A DNA stretch of 40,829 nucleotides from Brevibacillus laterosporus. GTDB taxonomy: Bacteria; Bacillota; Bacilli; Brevibacillales; Brevibacillaceae. Each line of letters begins with the position of its first letter. Position 1 is the stretch's first letter. A model generated the notes under the pieces. The model worked only from the letters and a program-made list of their open reading frames with translations, had not been told where the DNA came from and did no database searches. The DNA lies in assembly GCF_030489605.1 (NCBI RefSeq), contig NZ_JAUKFY010000030.1, forward strand, positions 1 to 40,829, written 5' to 3'. The position numbers and the translations under genes are program-made. Shown in pieces: positions 8,757-17,346 of the stretch.

Positions 8757-10074
8757 TATGAACAGCACCTGCTTCCTTATCTGTACCCTCCACCTGATAG
8801 TAGCTCTTAATTTCGCTAATGACATCCATGCCCTCTAGCGTTTTTAGTACGGATGCCACATTATATTTGGAGGAAGTATGTGTAACCATTACAATTTCGG
8901 ATTGACCGCTATCCTGATACGGCTGTTGGATAACCTGATCCAAACTAACATCCTTCTCTGCTAAAAGATTTGTAATTTGAGCAAGTACGCCGCGCTTATC
9001 TGCAACGATCAGCCGAATGAAGTATTTCGAGAATTTTTTATCATCAGTTTTTAGTTTTTTCTCTTTGTATGGGGCCACTGTTCCACGTCCATTTACACCT
9101 AATTTCATATTTTTTACTACGCTAATCAAATCAGAAACCACTGCTGTAGCTGTTGGCATCTCACCAGCTCCAGGTCCATAAAACATCGTTTCTCCCACCG
9201 CTTCCCCATGAACATACACCGCATTAAACACGCCATTCACAGAAGCTAACGGGTGAGACTTATGAACCATTGTAGGCTGTACGCTTACTTCGATCTCATC
9301 GTCATCGCGGCGTGCAATCCCAAGCAGCTTTACTTCGTAGCCTAATTTTTTCCCGTAAGCAATATCCTCCTTGCTGACCTTGCTAATGCCTCTTACCTGC
9401 ACATCTTCCAAATTCATCGGAACACGGAAGCCAAGTGTAGAGAGAATTGCCATCTTTCTAGCGGCATCGAAGCCTTCAACATCGGCAGTCGGATCAGACT
9501 CTGCATATCCAAGCGCTTGAGCTTCAGCCAGTACTTCCTGATACTCAGCCCCTTCCTTGCTCATTTTAGTCATAATATAGTTAGTCGTACCATTTACAAT
9601 CCCCATCATTTTAGTGATTCTGTCCGAGGAAAAACCTTCTACCAAAGCGCGAAGTATCGGGATTCCCCCAGCAACACTCGCTTCATAAAAAACATCGCAT
9701 TTTTTTTCTTGGGCTTTATGCAATAGCTCTGCACCATGCAACGCCATTAAATCCTTATTTGCCGTGACTACATTTTTCCCTTTCGCAAGAGCCTTCAGCA
9801 GATAATCTTTTGTAGGATGTATGCCGCCAATTACCTCGACAATGACATCGATATCCGGGTCTTCTAATAGATCATCCGCGTTAGTGGTGATTTTCTCCTG
9901 ATCAATCACGATACTCCGGGCTTTTTCTTTGTCCTGTACCAGAATCTTGTGAATCTCAATGCTCAGACCCGTTTGGTTAAACAGGTCCTCCTGATGAGCA
10001 TCCACAATTCGAACTACACCTGTTCCTACCGTTCCAAGTCCCATCAAACCTACTTTTACCTGCTTTTTCTCCAT
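8749..10074 (-). CDS. hom: Homoserine dehydrogenase
   Basis: This 441-residue enzyme reduces aspartate semialdehyde to homoserine. It has the Rossmann motif GLGTVGTGV (12-20), the catalytic region with [10 protein letters not shown] and [15 protein letters not shown], and a C-terminal ACT domain (about 350-430, starting [17 protein letters not shown]) for feedback control. The ribosome site is AAGGAGG. It lies 28 bp after pheB and probably shares the promoter at 10590-10618. Confidence 0.96.
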   Translation of the reverse strand: MEKKQVKVGLMGLGTVGTGVVRIVDAHQEDLFNQTGLSIEIHKILVQDKEKARSIVIDQEKITTNADDLLEDPDIDVIVEVIGGIHPTKDYLLKALAKGKNVVTANKDLMALHGAELLHKAQEKKCDVFYEASVAGGIPILRALVEGFSSDRITKMMGIVNGTTNYIMTKMSKEGAEYQEVLAEAQALGYAESDPTADVEGFDAARKMAILSTLGFRVPMNLEDVQVRGISKVSKEDIAYGKKLGYEVKLLGIARRDDDEIEVSVQPTMVHKSHPLASVNGVFNAVYVHGEAVGETMFYGPGAGEMPTATAVVSDLISVVKNMKLGVNGRGTVAPYKEKKLKTDDKKFSKYFIRLIVADKRGVLAQITNLLAEKDVSLDQVIQQPYQDSGQSEIVMVTHTSSKYNVASVLKTLEGMDVISEIKSYYQVEGTDKEAGAVHNE

Positions 10075-10102
10075 GCTTACGCCTCCTTGGTTGTCCTCGT
10101 TA

Positions 10103-10549
10103 TTAGCCTCTGCCCACGATTACTGCCTTGCGTACCCCTTGTAGCTTTTCAAGCAAATCTAAAAACTCCGTCGTTGGCATATGCAGCTGTGCCATATCTA
10201 CAGACATTGCTACATTGGCAATCCCTTGTAACGGAATGGTTTGATTGATTGTTAGGACATTCCCACCTTTTTCTGCTACAAATTGCAATACCCTTGATAA
10301 AATTCCCGAACGATGCTCCAATGTAAGACTCACGGTCATAATCTTTTCACTCATCATGGCGTTGAAAGGGAAAATCGCATCTTTATATTTATAGAAAGCA
10401 CTGCGACTCAGCCCAACCCGCTCGACCGCTTCATTCACCGTGTCAATTTCGCCTGATTCTAACAATTTTTTTACTTCAATCGTCTTCGCGATCGATTCTG
10501 GGAGGATGTCCGCTCGAATTAAATAGAATTTTTCATCTCGTTTACTCAT
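10103..10549 (-). CDS. pheB: ACT-domain protein PheB (UPF0735)
   Basis: This 148-residue protein has an N-terminal helical region with a helix-turn-helix-like segment (about 34-58, with GLSRSAFYKYK) and a C-terminal ACT domain (about 68-145, EHRSGILSRVLQF). Orthologues in Bacillus are called PheB, but a chorismate mutase activity is not established; the combination suggests an amino-acid-responsive regulator (inference). Start is the ATG at 10549 with AGGAGG 4 nt upstream; a longer in-frame start at 10591 would overlap the promoter. It leads the hom-thr-phe run. Confidence 0.88.
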   Translation of the reverse strand: MSKRDEKFYLIRADILPESIAKTIEVKKLLESGEIDTVNEAVERVGLSRSAFYKYKDAIFPFNAMMSEKIMTVSLTLEHRSGILSRVLQFVAEKGGNVLTINQTIPLQGIANVAMSVDMAQLHMPTTEFLDLLEKLQGVRKAVIVGRG

Positions 10550-10589
10550 GTGTCCTCCTGAAAAGTACATGTGTTTTCTTATAAAGGAC

Positions 10590-10618
10590 ATTATACGCTG
10601 ACTCTGATACTATGACAA
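10590..10618 (-). promoter_or_regulatory. Sigma-A promoter for pheB-hom-thr operon
   Basis: On the minus strand TTGTCA (10613-10618) and TATAAT (10590-10595) are separated by exactly 17 bp, about 40 bp upstream of the pheB start. No T-box, attenuator or other leader fits in that short untranslated region. Confidence 0.8.
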
Positions 10619-10759
10619 CCCCAAAAAGCGGATTACATGAAAGCAACTATCGACGTACACACTAGGCTGTGACAGTAAAACCGGAAAATACCCTGTACTG
10701 TCCATGTTTCTCCAATCAAAAAAAATGTACCATCTACTCTAATTAAGGAGGTGTAACGA

Positions 10760-10912
10760 ATGGGTGGACGTGGAAAATCTGATAAATCACAAAGACGTAA
10801 CCACAATGGTGTTGGAAAACCGGGATCGTTGGATCAATTCGGGAAAAAATTAGATGAGAAACGCATGGCTGTTTCTCCAAATTATCAGATAGACAACGAG
10901 CGCGGGGGCTGA
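10760..10912 (+). CDS. Small basic hydrophilic protein, 50 aa, unassigned
   Basis: This short reading frame runs on the strand opposite its neighbours. It begins with ATG after AAGGAGGTG (6-nt spacing), an excellent ribosome site, and a strong hairpin terminator follows within 25 bp. The protein (MGGRGKSDKSQRRNHNG, ending NYQIDNERGG) is rich in Gly, Lys, Arg, Asn and Gln with no hydrophobic segment. This composition resembles minor small acid-soluble spore proteins, but I recognise no specific family. It is divergent from pheB. That it is a gene is well supported; its function is not. Confidence 0.7.
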   Translation: MGGRGKSDKSQRRNHNGVGKPGSLDQFGKKLDEKRMAVSPNYQIDNERGG

Positions 10913-10933
10913 TTGGCGCTCACACAGCAAAAT

Positions 10934-10974
10934 AAAAAGGCACCTCGTTATGGTAAAACGAGGTGCCTTTTATT
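10934..10974. terminator. Bidirectional terminator between convergent genes
   Basis: A 15-bp inverted repeat (10935-10949 with 10957-10971) has T-rich flanks on both strands. It sits between the plus-strand 50-aa gene and the minus-strand PilZ-like gene, and serves both. Confidence 0.92.
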
Positions 10975-10979
10975 AAGAT

Positions 10980-11744
10980 TTAAGATAACATCGTCTTGTG
11001 GTAGGCGATTAGCTCAGCATGCTGAGCAGGATCGACATCTGTGATCGAGAGCGTAACAATTGTGATATTATTATCAAACCGTTTTTCAATTACTTTCGTC
11101 ATGGCTACTACTTCCGTTTTCGTACGCGGAATGACAAACGAGAGATTAACAAAATCCCCCTTTGCCAAATAACCATCTGTCCCTACATGAAGCTCCGTTT
11201 CCGAAAAGCTAAGGAGCACTCCCTCTCCCAGCTCTTCATTCGGTTTAGCTCCCATTCGCTTGTAAGGAACATTAATAATAAAGTCAGGCTTCACTAATTG
11301 TTGAGCTTGATTTTCTCGATTACCAGACTGGTTATTCGTGAGAGCGGATGCATCTTGCTTGCTTCCCTTTAATTTTGCTAGGATAGCTTGGCGAGCAGCA
11401 TCATGAGAGCTTACAACAGAGGAAGAGGTTTGTCCTTTCTGCTGCTTCGATCCCTCAGCTACTGATTCTGTGCGTACAGGGAGTAGCCCCATAATCACAA
11501 CCGGCCATGCGATCTTCTCTGTATATACCTCGTAGGCTCGATACTCCTGACCTTCATTGAAACGCACATGAAGAATACAACCCAAAAAAGAAGGATTCGC
11601 CTGATCTAAAATGCAAGAGAGCAGTAAATAATCTCCCTTCTGATACTCTATCATAGCATCCTTTAGAGCAACGGATTCATTTTCACGTGATACATGTACA
11701 ATGGTTCCGCGTACAAGCTGTTTGTCTTCCCCCATAGTCCCCAT
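10980..11744 (-). CDS. PilZ-like domain protein, divergent
   Basis: This 254-residue soluble protein has an N-terminal beta-rich region (about 8-95), a polar low-complexity linker (about 96-150, many Ser, Gln, Asn), and a C-terminal beta-rich region (about 150-254) whose pattern resembles PilZ (a GDFVNLSFVIP strand and terminal helix). The c-di-GMP motifs are degenerate: YKRMG where RxxxR is expected, and SFSETELHV in place of D/NxSxxG. It follows obgE by 24 bp, apparently as last gene of spo0B-obgE. The start may be the ATG at 11744 or the one 9 bp downstream. The PilZ assignment is by eye and only moderately secure. Confidence 0.5.
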   Translation of the reverse strand: MGTMGEDKQLVRGTIVHVSRENESVALKDAMIEYQKGDYLLLSCILDQANPSFLGCILHVRFNEGQEYRAYEVYTEKIAWPVVIMGLLPVRTESVAEGSKQQKGQTSSSVVSSHDAARQAILAKLKGSKQDASALTNNQSGNRENQAQQLVKPDFIINVPYKRMGAKPNEELGEGVLLSFSETELHVGTDGYLAKGDFVNLSFVIPRTKTEVVAMTKVIEKRFDNNITIVTLSITDVDPAQHAELIAYHKTMLS

Positions 11745-11768
11745 CTCACACTCACTTTTAACGAAAGT

Positions 11769-13046
11769 TTACTCTTGGAACTCAAATTCAAATTTACCAA
11801 TCTGAACGGTATCTCCGTCTTTCGCACCACGCTCACGAAGGGCCTGATCAATTCCCATTGTGCGCATTAAACGTGCAAAACGTTGAATGGAGTCATAGCT
11901 GTTCAAGTTAGTCATCTTCGTTAATTTTTCAAGCTTCTCACCACTCACCACAAATACGTCATTCTCTCTTGTAATGACAAATGGCATTTCTTCTGGCTCT
12001 GCTTTAAACACAACTCTTTCTTCTACTTCTGCCACTTCCTCTACTTCGAAACGTTCCGGGATCGTCTCGAGTAAATCACTAATAGCATACATGAGTTCTT
12101 GTACACCCTGACGAGTGGCGCCAGAAATCGGATATATTTTCGCATCTGGACATTTTTCACGGAAAGCCTGTAAATGCGCTTCTGCATCTGGCAAATCCAT
12201 TTTATTAGCCACAATAATTTGTGGTCTGTCTTCCATGCGGGCATTGTAATGTTTAAGTTCTTCGTTAATTTGAAGATAATCCTCGTATGGATCACGTCCC
12301 TCAGTCGCAGCCATATCGATCACATGTACAATCAGCCTTGTACGCTCAACATGACGTAAAAACTGATGACCAAGCCCAACGCCTTCATGAGCACCTTCAA
12401 TAAGGCCTGGCAAATCAGCCATTACAAAGCTTTTTTCACCTACGTCTACTACACCTAGATTTGGAGCGATTGTTGTGAAATGATACGCAGCAATCTTAGG
12501 CTTTGCTGCTGTAACGGAAGCTAGAAGAGTTGATTTTCCTACACTTGGATAACCAACTAAGCCTACATCCGCAATCAGCTTTAATTCCATACGAATATAG
12601 CGTTCTTGACCTGGTTCACCGTTCTCCGCAATTTCGGGAGCCGGATTGGAAGCAGTGGCAAAACGAATATTACCTCGTCCACCGCGGCCACCTTTTGCAA
12701 TAATTGCACGCTGACCATGTTCAATAAGATCAGCAATCACTTCTTGTGTATCATCATCGTACACGGTAGTACCTGGAGGAACACGAACGATCATATCTTC
12801 TGCTCCAGCACCGTGCATTCCTTTCGTTCTTCCGTGTTCACCGCGTTTTGCTTTAAAATGTCGTTGGTAACGGAAATCAATAAGCGTACGCAACCCTTCG
12901 TCCACGACGAAAACAACGTTCGCTCCCTTACCACCATCTCCACCCGCAGGACCTCCGAGTGCTACATACTTTTCACGACGGAATGAAACTGCTCCATTAC
13001 CGCCGTCTCCACCTTTTACATAAACTTTTACTTGATCAACAAACAC
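11769..13046 (-). CDS. obgE: GTPase Obg
   Basis: This 425-residue protein has the glycine-rich Obg fold (1-158), a G domain (about 159-330) with [18 protein letters not shown] and NKMD, and a C-terminal OCT domain (about 345-425). Obg is essential in many bacteria, binds the 50S subunit during late assembly, and in B. subtilis influences stress and sporulation signalling. The start is GTG at 13046 with AGAGGTGG upstream. It follows spo0B by 15 bp, the conserved spo0B-obg pair. Confidence 0.97.
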   Translation of the reverse strand: MFVDQVKVYVKGGDGGNGAVSFRREKYVALGGPAGGDGGKGANVVFVVDEGLRTLIDFRYQRHFKAKRGEHGRTKGMHGAGAEDMIVRVPPGTTVYDDDTQEVIADLIEHGQRAIIAKGGRGGRGNIRFATASNPAPEIAENGEPGQERYIRMELKLIADVGLVGYPSVGKSTLLASVTAAKPKIAAYHFTTIAPNLGVVDVGEKSFVMADLPGLIEGAHEGVGLGHQFLRHVERTRLIVHVIDMAATEGRDPYEDYLQINEELKHYNARMEDRPQIIVANKMDLPDAEAHLQAFREKCPDAKIYPISGATRQGVQELMYAISDLLETIPERFEVEEVAEVEERVVFKAEPEEMPFVITRENDVFVVSGEKLEKLTKMTNLNSYDSIQRFARLMRTMGIDQALRERGAKDGDTVQIGKFEFEFQE

Positions 13047-13061
13047 GAAATTGCCACCTCT

Positions 13062-13646
13062 CTACATTTTGCAAGGAAAGCTCATTTCAGCAATCCAGCC
13101 TGTATCGGTATGTATTTGTTCACTTACGAGCTTGGCCATACCCTTGTGATCATGAATAAGCTTTTCCACTTCCCCTGCAACTAATGCAGAGACCTGACCT
13201 TCCAAGTCAAAGTTGGCAAATACTTCATTATCCGAGTGAAACAACGTCACCGCTAAGTGAGGATGCTCCACTTGTTCTGTATGCAAGTGATGCTGTAATA
13301 GACCGATGCAAGTTGAAATCAAATAAAAAAAGCTATCGCTTTGCATCTCTAGCTTGGTCACATCTACCTGTGTTTTAACCTCTACTTCTACTATTATGTC
13401 TCGATTTAACGCATTAAACGTCAAAAAGAAAGCAGACAAACGCGAACAGTTTATGCGAGCAATCATACTTTCACGGTGAGCTTCCTCGGTCACTTTTTGC
13501 AGGTAAGCCTCCCCATCTTGGTAGCGTCCCAGCTTCAAATAAGCATGGATAACCTGAAGATGATTGAGCCAATCATGACGATCCTGGTTTAAAATTCTCA
13601 ATAACGTGTCCGCATGATCCGTTATAAACTTTTGTTCGTCCTTCAT
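13062..13646 (-). CDS. spo0B: Sporulation phosphotransferase Spo0B
   Basis: This 194-residue protein matches Spo0B by its histidine motif near the N-terminus (QDRHDWLNHLQVI, phosphoryl-accepting H24), its size, and its position between rpmA and obg. Spo0B passes phosphate from Spo0F-P to Spo0A in the sporulation phosphorelay. The rest is poorly conserved, as usual for the family. The start has AGGTGG upstream, and a sigma-A promoter lies at 13683-13710. Confidence 0.9.
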   Translation of the reverse strand: MKDEQKFITDHADTLLRILNQDRHDWLNHLQVIHAYLKLGRYQDGEAYLQKVTEEAHRESMIARINCSRLSAFFLTFNALNRDIIVEVEVKTQVDVTKLEMQSDSFFYLISTCIGLLQHHLHTEQVEHPHLAVTLFHSDNEVFANFDLEGQVSALVAGEVEKLIHDHKGMAKLVSEQIHTDTGWIAEMSFPCKM

Positions 13647-13682
13647 GTTTTCCCACCTGTCACTATATGGATTCCATCTTTT

Positions 13683-13710
13683 ATTTTAACATAAGTACGA
13701 GTAGAGTAAA
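13683..13710 (-). promoter_or_regulatory. Probable sigma-A promoter for spo0B-obgE
   Basis: On the minus strand TTTACT (13705-13710) and TAAAAT (13683-13688) are separated by 16 bp, just downstream of the rpmA terminator and about 37 bp from the spo0B start. Each hexamer departs slightly from consensus. Confidence 0.5.
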
Positions 13711-13721
13711 GGATCGTGAGT

Positions 13722-13753
13722 AAAAAGAAAAACCCAGCGATTGGCTGGGTTTT
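13722..13753 (-). terminator. Terminator of the rplU-prp-rpmA operon
   Basis: On the minus strand AAAACCCAGC, a 5-nt loop and GCTGGGTTTT are followed by a T-rich stretch. It starts 15 bp past the rpmA stop codon. Confidence 0.92.
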
Positions 13754-13768
13754 AGCTTCTTGTCGTTA

Positions 13769-14071
13769 TTACGCTTCAGCAACAACTGGTTCGATCACAA
13801 CTTGCTTGCGATCGCGTCCCAGACGTTTGAAACGAACGATTCCGTCAGCTTTCGCGAACAAAGTATCGTCGCCGCCGATGCCTACGTTAGCACCTGGATA
13901 AATTTTTGTTCCGCGTTGGCGAACAAGAATGTTACCAGCTTTTACGAATTGGCCGTCGCCACGCTTTGTACCAAGGCGCTTAGCGATGGAGTCACGACCG
14001 TTCTTTGTAGAACCTACCCCTTTTTTGGATGCGAAGAATTGCAGGTCCATAGTGAATAGCATGTTCATCAT
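13769..14071 (-). CDS. rpmA: 50S ribosomal protein L27 (cleavable N-terminal extension)
   Basis: L27 sits at the peptidyl-transferase centre of the 50S subunit. The mature sequence starts in [17 protein letters not shown]. Upstream is a short extension ([13 protein letters not shown]) matching the Firmicutes LQFF/A motif that the cysteine protease Prp removes. The ATG at 14071 has GGGGGTG 7 nt upstream and overlaps the prp stop as ATGA; internal ATGs at 14062 and 14050 are alternatives, and 14062 gives the more usual extension length. The encoded length is 100 residues. Confidence 0.95.
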   Translation of the reverse strand: MMNMLFTMDLQFFASKKGVGSTKNGRDSIAKRLGTKRGDGQFVKAGNILVRQRGTKIYPGANVGIGGDDTLFAKADGIVRFKRLGRDRKQVVIEPVVAEA

Positions 14072-14424
14072 GAGTGAGCACCCCCTTGCCATTTTGAATC
14101 TTGTACAGAAATATATGTTCCGTAGTTTTGGGAAATAGCCAGTAGAGCAACCACTGTGCTTTCCGCTAGTAGTTGGTGCTTCTCTTCAAGTACCGGATCA
14201 TCCAAAGATGAAAGCCGCCACTTTAAAAATCCGCCCTCTTCTGTGTTCATTTCCACATCCGGCTTCAAACCGAGCAAAAGATGTACCGCATTCAGGTTGC
14301 CTAATATAATAGCCGATACAGCCGAACAAACAATGTCCTCTCCGTATTTGCCAGCATTAGCATGACCTGTCATAGCAATCTCTGCAATGCCCGTCTGGGA
14401 TCGAATTACCTCGACCTTAACCAT
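14068..14424 (-). CDS. prp: Ribosomal-processing cysteine protease Prp
   Basis: This 118-residue protease (YsxB family) cleaves the L27 extension. The catalytic pair is H21 in GHANAG and C33 in EDIVCSAVS. It lies between rplU and rpmA as in other Firmicutes. Its ATG shares one base with the rplU stop (TAATG) and its stop overlaps the rpmA start (ATGA), so the three genes are likely translationally coupled. Confidence 0.95.
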   Translation of the reverse strand: MVKVEVIRSQTGIAEIAMTGHANAGKYGEDIVCSAVSAIILGNLNAVHLLLGLKPDVEMNTEEGGFLKWRLSSLDDPVLEEKHQLLAESTVVALLAISQNYGTYISVQDSKWQGGAHS

Positions 14425-14735
14425 TACGCGTTGATCTTTTCGATAACAACTTTAGAGAATGGTTGACGGTGACCTTGCTTACGACGGTAGTTTTTCTTTG
14501 CTTTGTACTTGTACACGATAACTTTCTCACCTTTACCGTGCTTTTCAACTTTCGCTGTTACAGTTGCACCAGCTACAGTTGGAGTACCCGCAGTTACTTT
14601 ACCGTCTTTGCTTACGAACAATACTTGATCAAAAGTAACTGTTTCACCTTCGGAAGCAGCTAGCTTTTCGATGAAAAGAGTAGCACCCTCTTCAACTTTG
14701 TATTGTTTACCACCCGTTACGATAATTGCGTACAT
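14424..14735 (-). CDS. rplU: 50S ribosomal protein L21
   Basis: This 103-residue 50S protein has the canonical start [17 protein letters not shown] and the RNA-binding C-terminus ([14 protein letters not shown]). The ribosome site AGGAGGTG is 7 nt upstream. It heads rplU-prp-rpmA and is preceded by its own promoter and a structured leader. Confidence 0.98.
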   Translation of the reverse strand: MYAIIVTGGKQYKVEEGATLFIEKLAASEGETVTFDQVLFVSKDGKVTAGTPTVAGATVTAKVEKHGKGEKVIVYKYKAKKNYRRKQGHRQPFSKVVIEKINA

Positions 14736-14854
14736 TCTATTGCACCTCCTATACTCAGACTCGCCTCATGCAGGTGTGGTTTTTTAAAACCATCTTGCTA
14801 AAACCTGATTCGCGCGGTTACAGTATGCTCAAGGTACAAGCATAGCTGCATAAC
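14736..14854 (-). promoter_or_regulatory. Structured leader of rplU (probable L21 leader)
   Basis: About 119 nt lie between the inferred transcription start and the rplU ATG. One hairpin pairs TATGCTT with GAGCATA (14825-14845 region). A second pairs CAGGTTTT with AAAACC...CCTG just before the ribosome site. Firmicutes have a known rplU autoregulatory leader (Rfam L21_leader); position and architecture fit, but I cannot test the covariance model here. Confidence 0.6.
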
Positions 14855-14860
14855 AATCAG

Positions 14861-14889
14861 AGAATATCATACCTAGCAGAAAAGGTCAA
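14861..14889 (-). promoter_or_regulatory. Sigma-A promoter of rplU-prp-rpmA
   Basis: On the minus strand TTGACC (14884-14889) and TATTCT (14861-14866) are separated by exactly 17 bp. The -35 box overlaps the rng stop codon. Confidence 0.75.
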
Positions 14890-16397
14890 GAAAAACGTTT
14901 AGAGTCAGCCTTTTTCCCAACATGCAAAATCTGATATTCACTTGGGTGCATGGTTTCACGTGAAATAAATTGAACCAAGACACCCCAATCCTTTGCAAAT
15001 TGCTCACGTCTGCCCTCAGCTTGAACATACTCATACACATGAGGATGAAAAGCGGCTACAATAGCTTCTGCATCCTGTGCTCGGATCAATGCTTTAGCCT
15101 CTCGAATAAAACGTCCGGCTACCTCCTGCTCCGTTAAAATTCTCCCCTTACCACTGCAAGTGATGCATGGCTTCGTTAGAATAGATGCAAGGTTGTTTCT
15201 TACCTTTTTCCTTGTCATTTCCAAAAGGCCTAATTGTGTAAAGCCCATGACATAACTATTGGTCACATCTTTGTCTAATTCACTCTGCAAGGCTTCCTGT
15301 ACAATCTGTTGGTTCTTGGCCTGCTTCATATCAATGAAATCAATAATGATAATACCGCCAATATCGCGGAGCTTTAGTTGTCTGGCAATCTCTTGGGCTG
15401 CCTCCACATTGGTTGCCGTCACGGTATCCTCTAGCTGCTGGCCGCTCTTCCCCGTAAATTTCCCTGTATTAACATCGATCACGGTCATAGCCTCTGTCTG
15501 ATCAATCACCAAGAAGCCCCCATTTTTCAGCCACACTTGCCTATACAGAGCTTTTTCAATTTCTTTGTCGACACCATAGGAATCCAATACAGAGGTTTTT
15601 CCTTGATAAAATTGAATTTTATTAAACATGGCTGGATAAATAGCCTTCGCTTGTCCCCTAAGCTCATGATACAGCTCTGCGTCATCCACTACTATTTCTA
15701 GCATCTGATCTTCCGAGCGGTCTAATAAAATGCGGCTTACTGCATTATCTGCTGACAGTAGAAGGGACGGCGTTTTTTTCCTTCCCGTTTCCTGACAGGC
15801 CGCCTTCCATTTTGCACGCAGGAAATCAAGTTCTGTTTGCAACTGCTCCACGGAAGCTTCCTCTGCCATCGTTCTTACAATAATCCCTTCTCCTTCAGCT
15901 AAGCTATCTGTTGCCCACGCTCTTAGTCGTTCCCGTTTTTCTGCATCCACAATTTTACGTGACAACGAGATCAGCCCTGCAAATGGCAAATAAACCAGCA
16001 TGCGTCCCGGCAGGCTGATTTCAGAGGTAAGTCTTGGAGATTTGCTCCCTATCGCTTCCTTGCTAATTTGGACAATTTTTTCCTCGCCTACTTGCACCAA
16101 AGTCCGAATATTAGGCTTGGCCGCCCCTCGGTTCTGTACTTTCCAGCCTGGGGGCAAAGCCTCGTCAATATATAAAAACGCTTCCTGCTCTTCTCCAATA
16201 TCTATAAAGGCAGCTTGCATGGCTGGTAAGACTTTTTTTACTCGCCCTCTGTAAATATTGCCTACCGCCGCCATTGGTTTGTTCTGTTCCATTGTCAATT
16301 CTGCAAGTCTCCCTGCTTCCATGACAGCAATACGTGTTTCTTCTATGTCACGGCTCACGATAATTTGTTGGAGAGCACGTTGTTGTTTTTTGTTCAA
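14886..16397 (-). CDS. rng: Ribonuclease G/E family protein
   Basis: This 503-residue protein has an N-terminal S1 RNA-binding region (about 35-130), the nuclease core with FLVIDQTEAMTVIDVNTG and LRDIGGIIIIDFIDM, and the Zn-link CITCSGKGR that joins subunits in RNase E/G. The lack of a long C-terminal scaffold makes it RNase G-like. It cleaves single-stranded RNA, including rRNA precursors in other species. The start is TTG at 16397 with AGGAGG 8 nt upstream. B. subtilis lacks this gene at the equivalent locus. Confidence 0.95.
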   Translation of the reverse strand: MNKKQQRALQQIIVSRDIEETRIAVMEAGRLAELTMEQNKPMAAVGNIYRGRVKKVLPAMQAAFIDIGEEQEAFLYIDEALPPGWKVQNRGAAKPNIRTLVQVGEEKIVQISKEAIGSKSPRLTSEISLPGRMLVYLPFAGLISLSRKIVDAEKRERLRAWATDSLAEGEGIIVRTMAEEASVEQLQTELDFLRAKWKAACQETGRKKTPSLLLSADNAVSRILLDRSEDQMLEIVVDDAELYHELRGQAKAIYPAMFNKIQFYQGKTSVLDSYGVDKEIEKALYRQVWLKNGGFLVIDQTEAMTVIDVNTGKFTGKSGQQLEDTVTATNVEAAQEIARQLKLRDIGGIIIIDFIDMKQAKNQQIVQEALQSELDKDVTNSYVMGFTQLGLLEMTRKKVRNNLASILTKPCITCSGKGRILTEQEVAGRFIREAKALIRAQDAEAIVAAFHPHVYEYVQAEGRREQFAKDWGVLVQFISRETMHPSEYQILHVGKKADSKRFS

Positions 16398-16503
16398 CTA
16401 ATCTTCCTCCTGGAGGTCTGTCCTATCCTCTCATTGTAGCGCATTTCTACTCCATTTGAAAAATAACAGAATTAGCTTTCCAATGGTCAAAAAGCATAAC
16501 ACG

Positions 16504-17346
16504 CTACAGCAAGCTGCTGATCCAGTCTCGCTGGCGCCGCTCCACCAGACAAGCATAAAGCACATTCTCCTCAGGCAGTACCCCGCCTTGTTTCCCTGTA
16601 ATATAAAACAAATGATATTTACCTTTTTGCAGTTTATGGGTAGCTTCCCAAACGGAGAGAGACGAAGGTACGCGAACAGGCTCTATCGGCTCTAATCTGG
16701 GCGCTCTCTGATATCTTTTATGTAAAAATCGAACAAACTGATAAGGAAAGCGTTTGTATGCTTGCCCATTGGCAAGAGCTAAATAAATCGCAACAGCAGT
16801 TAGATTAGCATGAAGCAGCCAAATTCCGACTCCTAGAAGTAAAATAGCTAATCCACAGCTGCTACTAAATGATAAAATCGCCGCTTTCCGATAAGAAATG
16901 AACGATGTTAAGACTGCTTGCACAATTCGACCACCATCTAAGGGCCACATCGGTAATAAATTAAATAAAGCAATCATCATATTGCTTTTCATAAAAAAAT
17001 AGGCCCAATGCTCCGACCATATTCCTGCCCACCAAAATAAAAGAGAAAAAAAAATCATAACAATATTCATAAAAGGACCTGCTAATGCTACGACAATCTC
17101 GTCTATGGCATCAGATGTTGGAGATTCCTCCATAACCGCGACTCCACCGAAGGGTAACAATTGAATTTCTTTTACTTCCCAGCCGAGTTCACGGGCGGCC
17201 GCTATGTGACCAAGCTCATGGATCAGTACAATGATAAACAGCGCAATCGTTTCAACAAAATAACCAGCCATTACAGCTAGGCCGATGACCAGCCAAAATA
17301 AAAGGTGGATGCGGACACGAATACCGCCTGGCCAAAAGTCACTCAA
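16504..17346 (-). CDS. spoIVFB: Stage IV sporulation protein FB, intramembrane protease
   Basis: This 280-residue M50-family (site-2) metalloprotease removes the pro-sequence of sigma-K in the mother cell. The zinc site is H43-E-L-G-H47 with D137 in NLLPMWPLDGGR, embedded in several hydrophobic segments. The C-terminal soluble part (about 195-280) fits the regulatory CBS-like region. The start is TTG at 17346, overlapping spoIVFA by 8 bp; the ribosome site is weak, consistent with translational coupling. Confidence 0.93.
   Translation of the reverse strand: MSDFWPGGIRVRIHLLFWLVIGLAVMAGYFVETIALFIIVLIHELGHIAAARELGWEVKEIQLLPFGGVAVMEESPTSDAIDEIVVALAGPFMNIVMIFFSLLFWWAGIWSEHWAYFFMKSNMMIALFNLLPMWPLDGGRIVQAVLTSFISYRKAAILSFSSSCGLAILLLGVGIWLLHANLTAVAIYLALANGQAYKRFPYQFVRFLHKRYQRAPRLEPIEPVRVPSSLSVWEATHKLQKGKYHLFYITGKQGGVLPEENVLYACLVERRQRDWISSLL

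Noticed and set aside
8757-8825. Upstream extension of thrC
   Set aside because: The extra 23 residues overlap hom coding sequence and do not match threonine synthases; a good ribosome site precedes the ATG at 8756.
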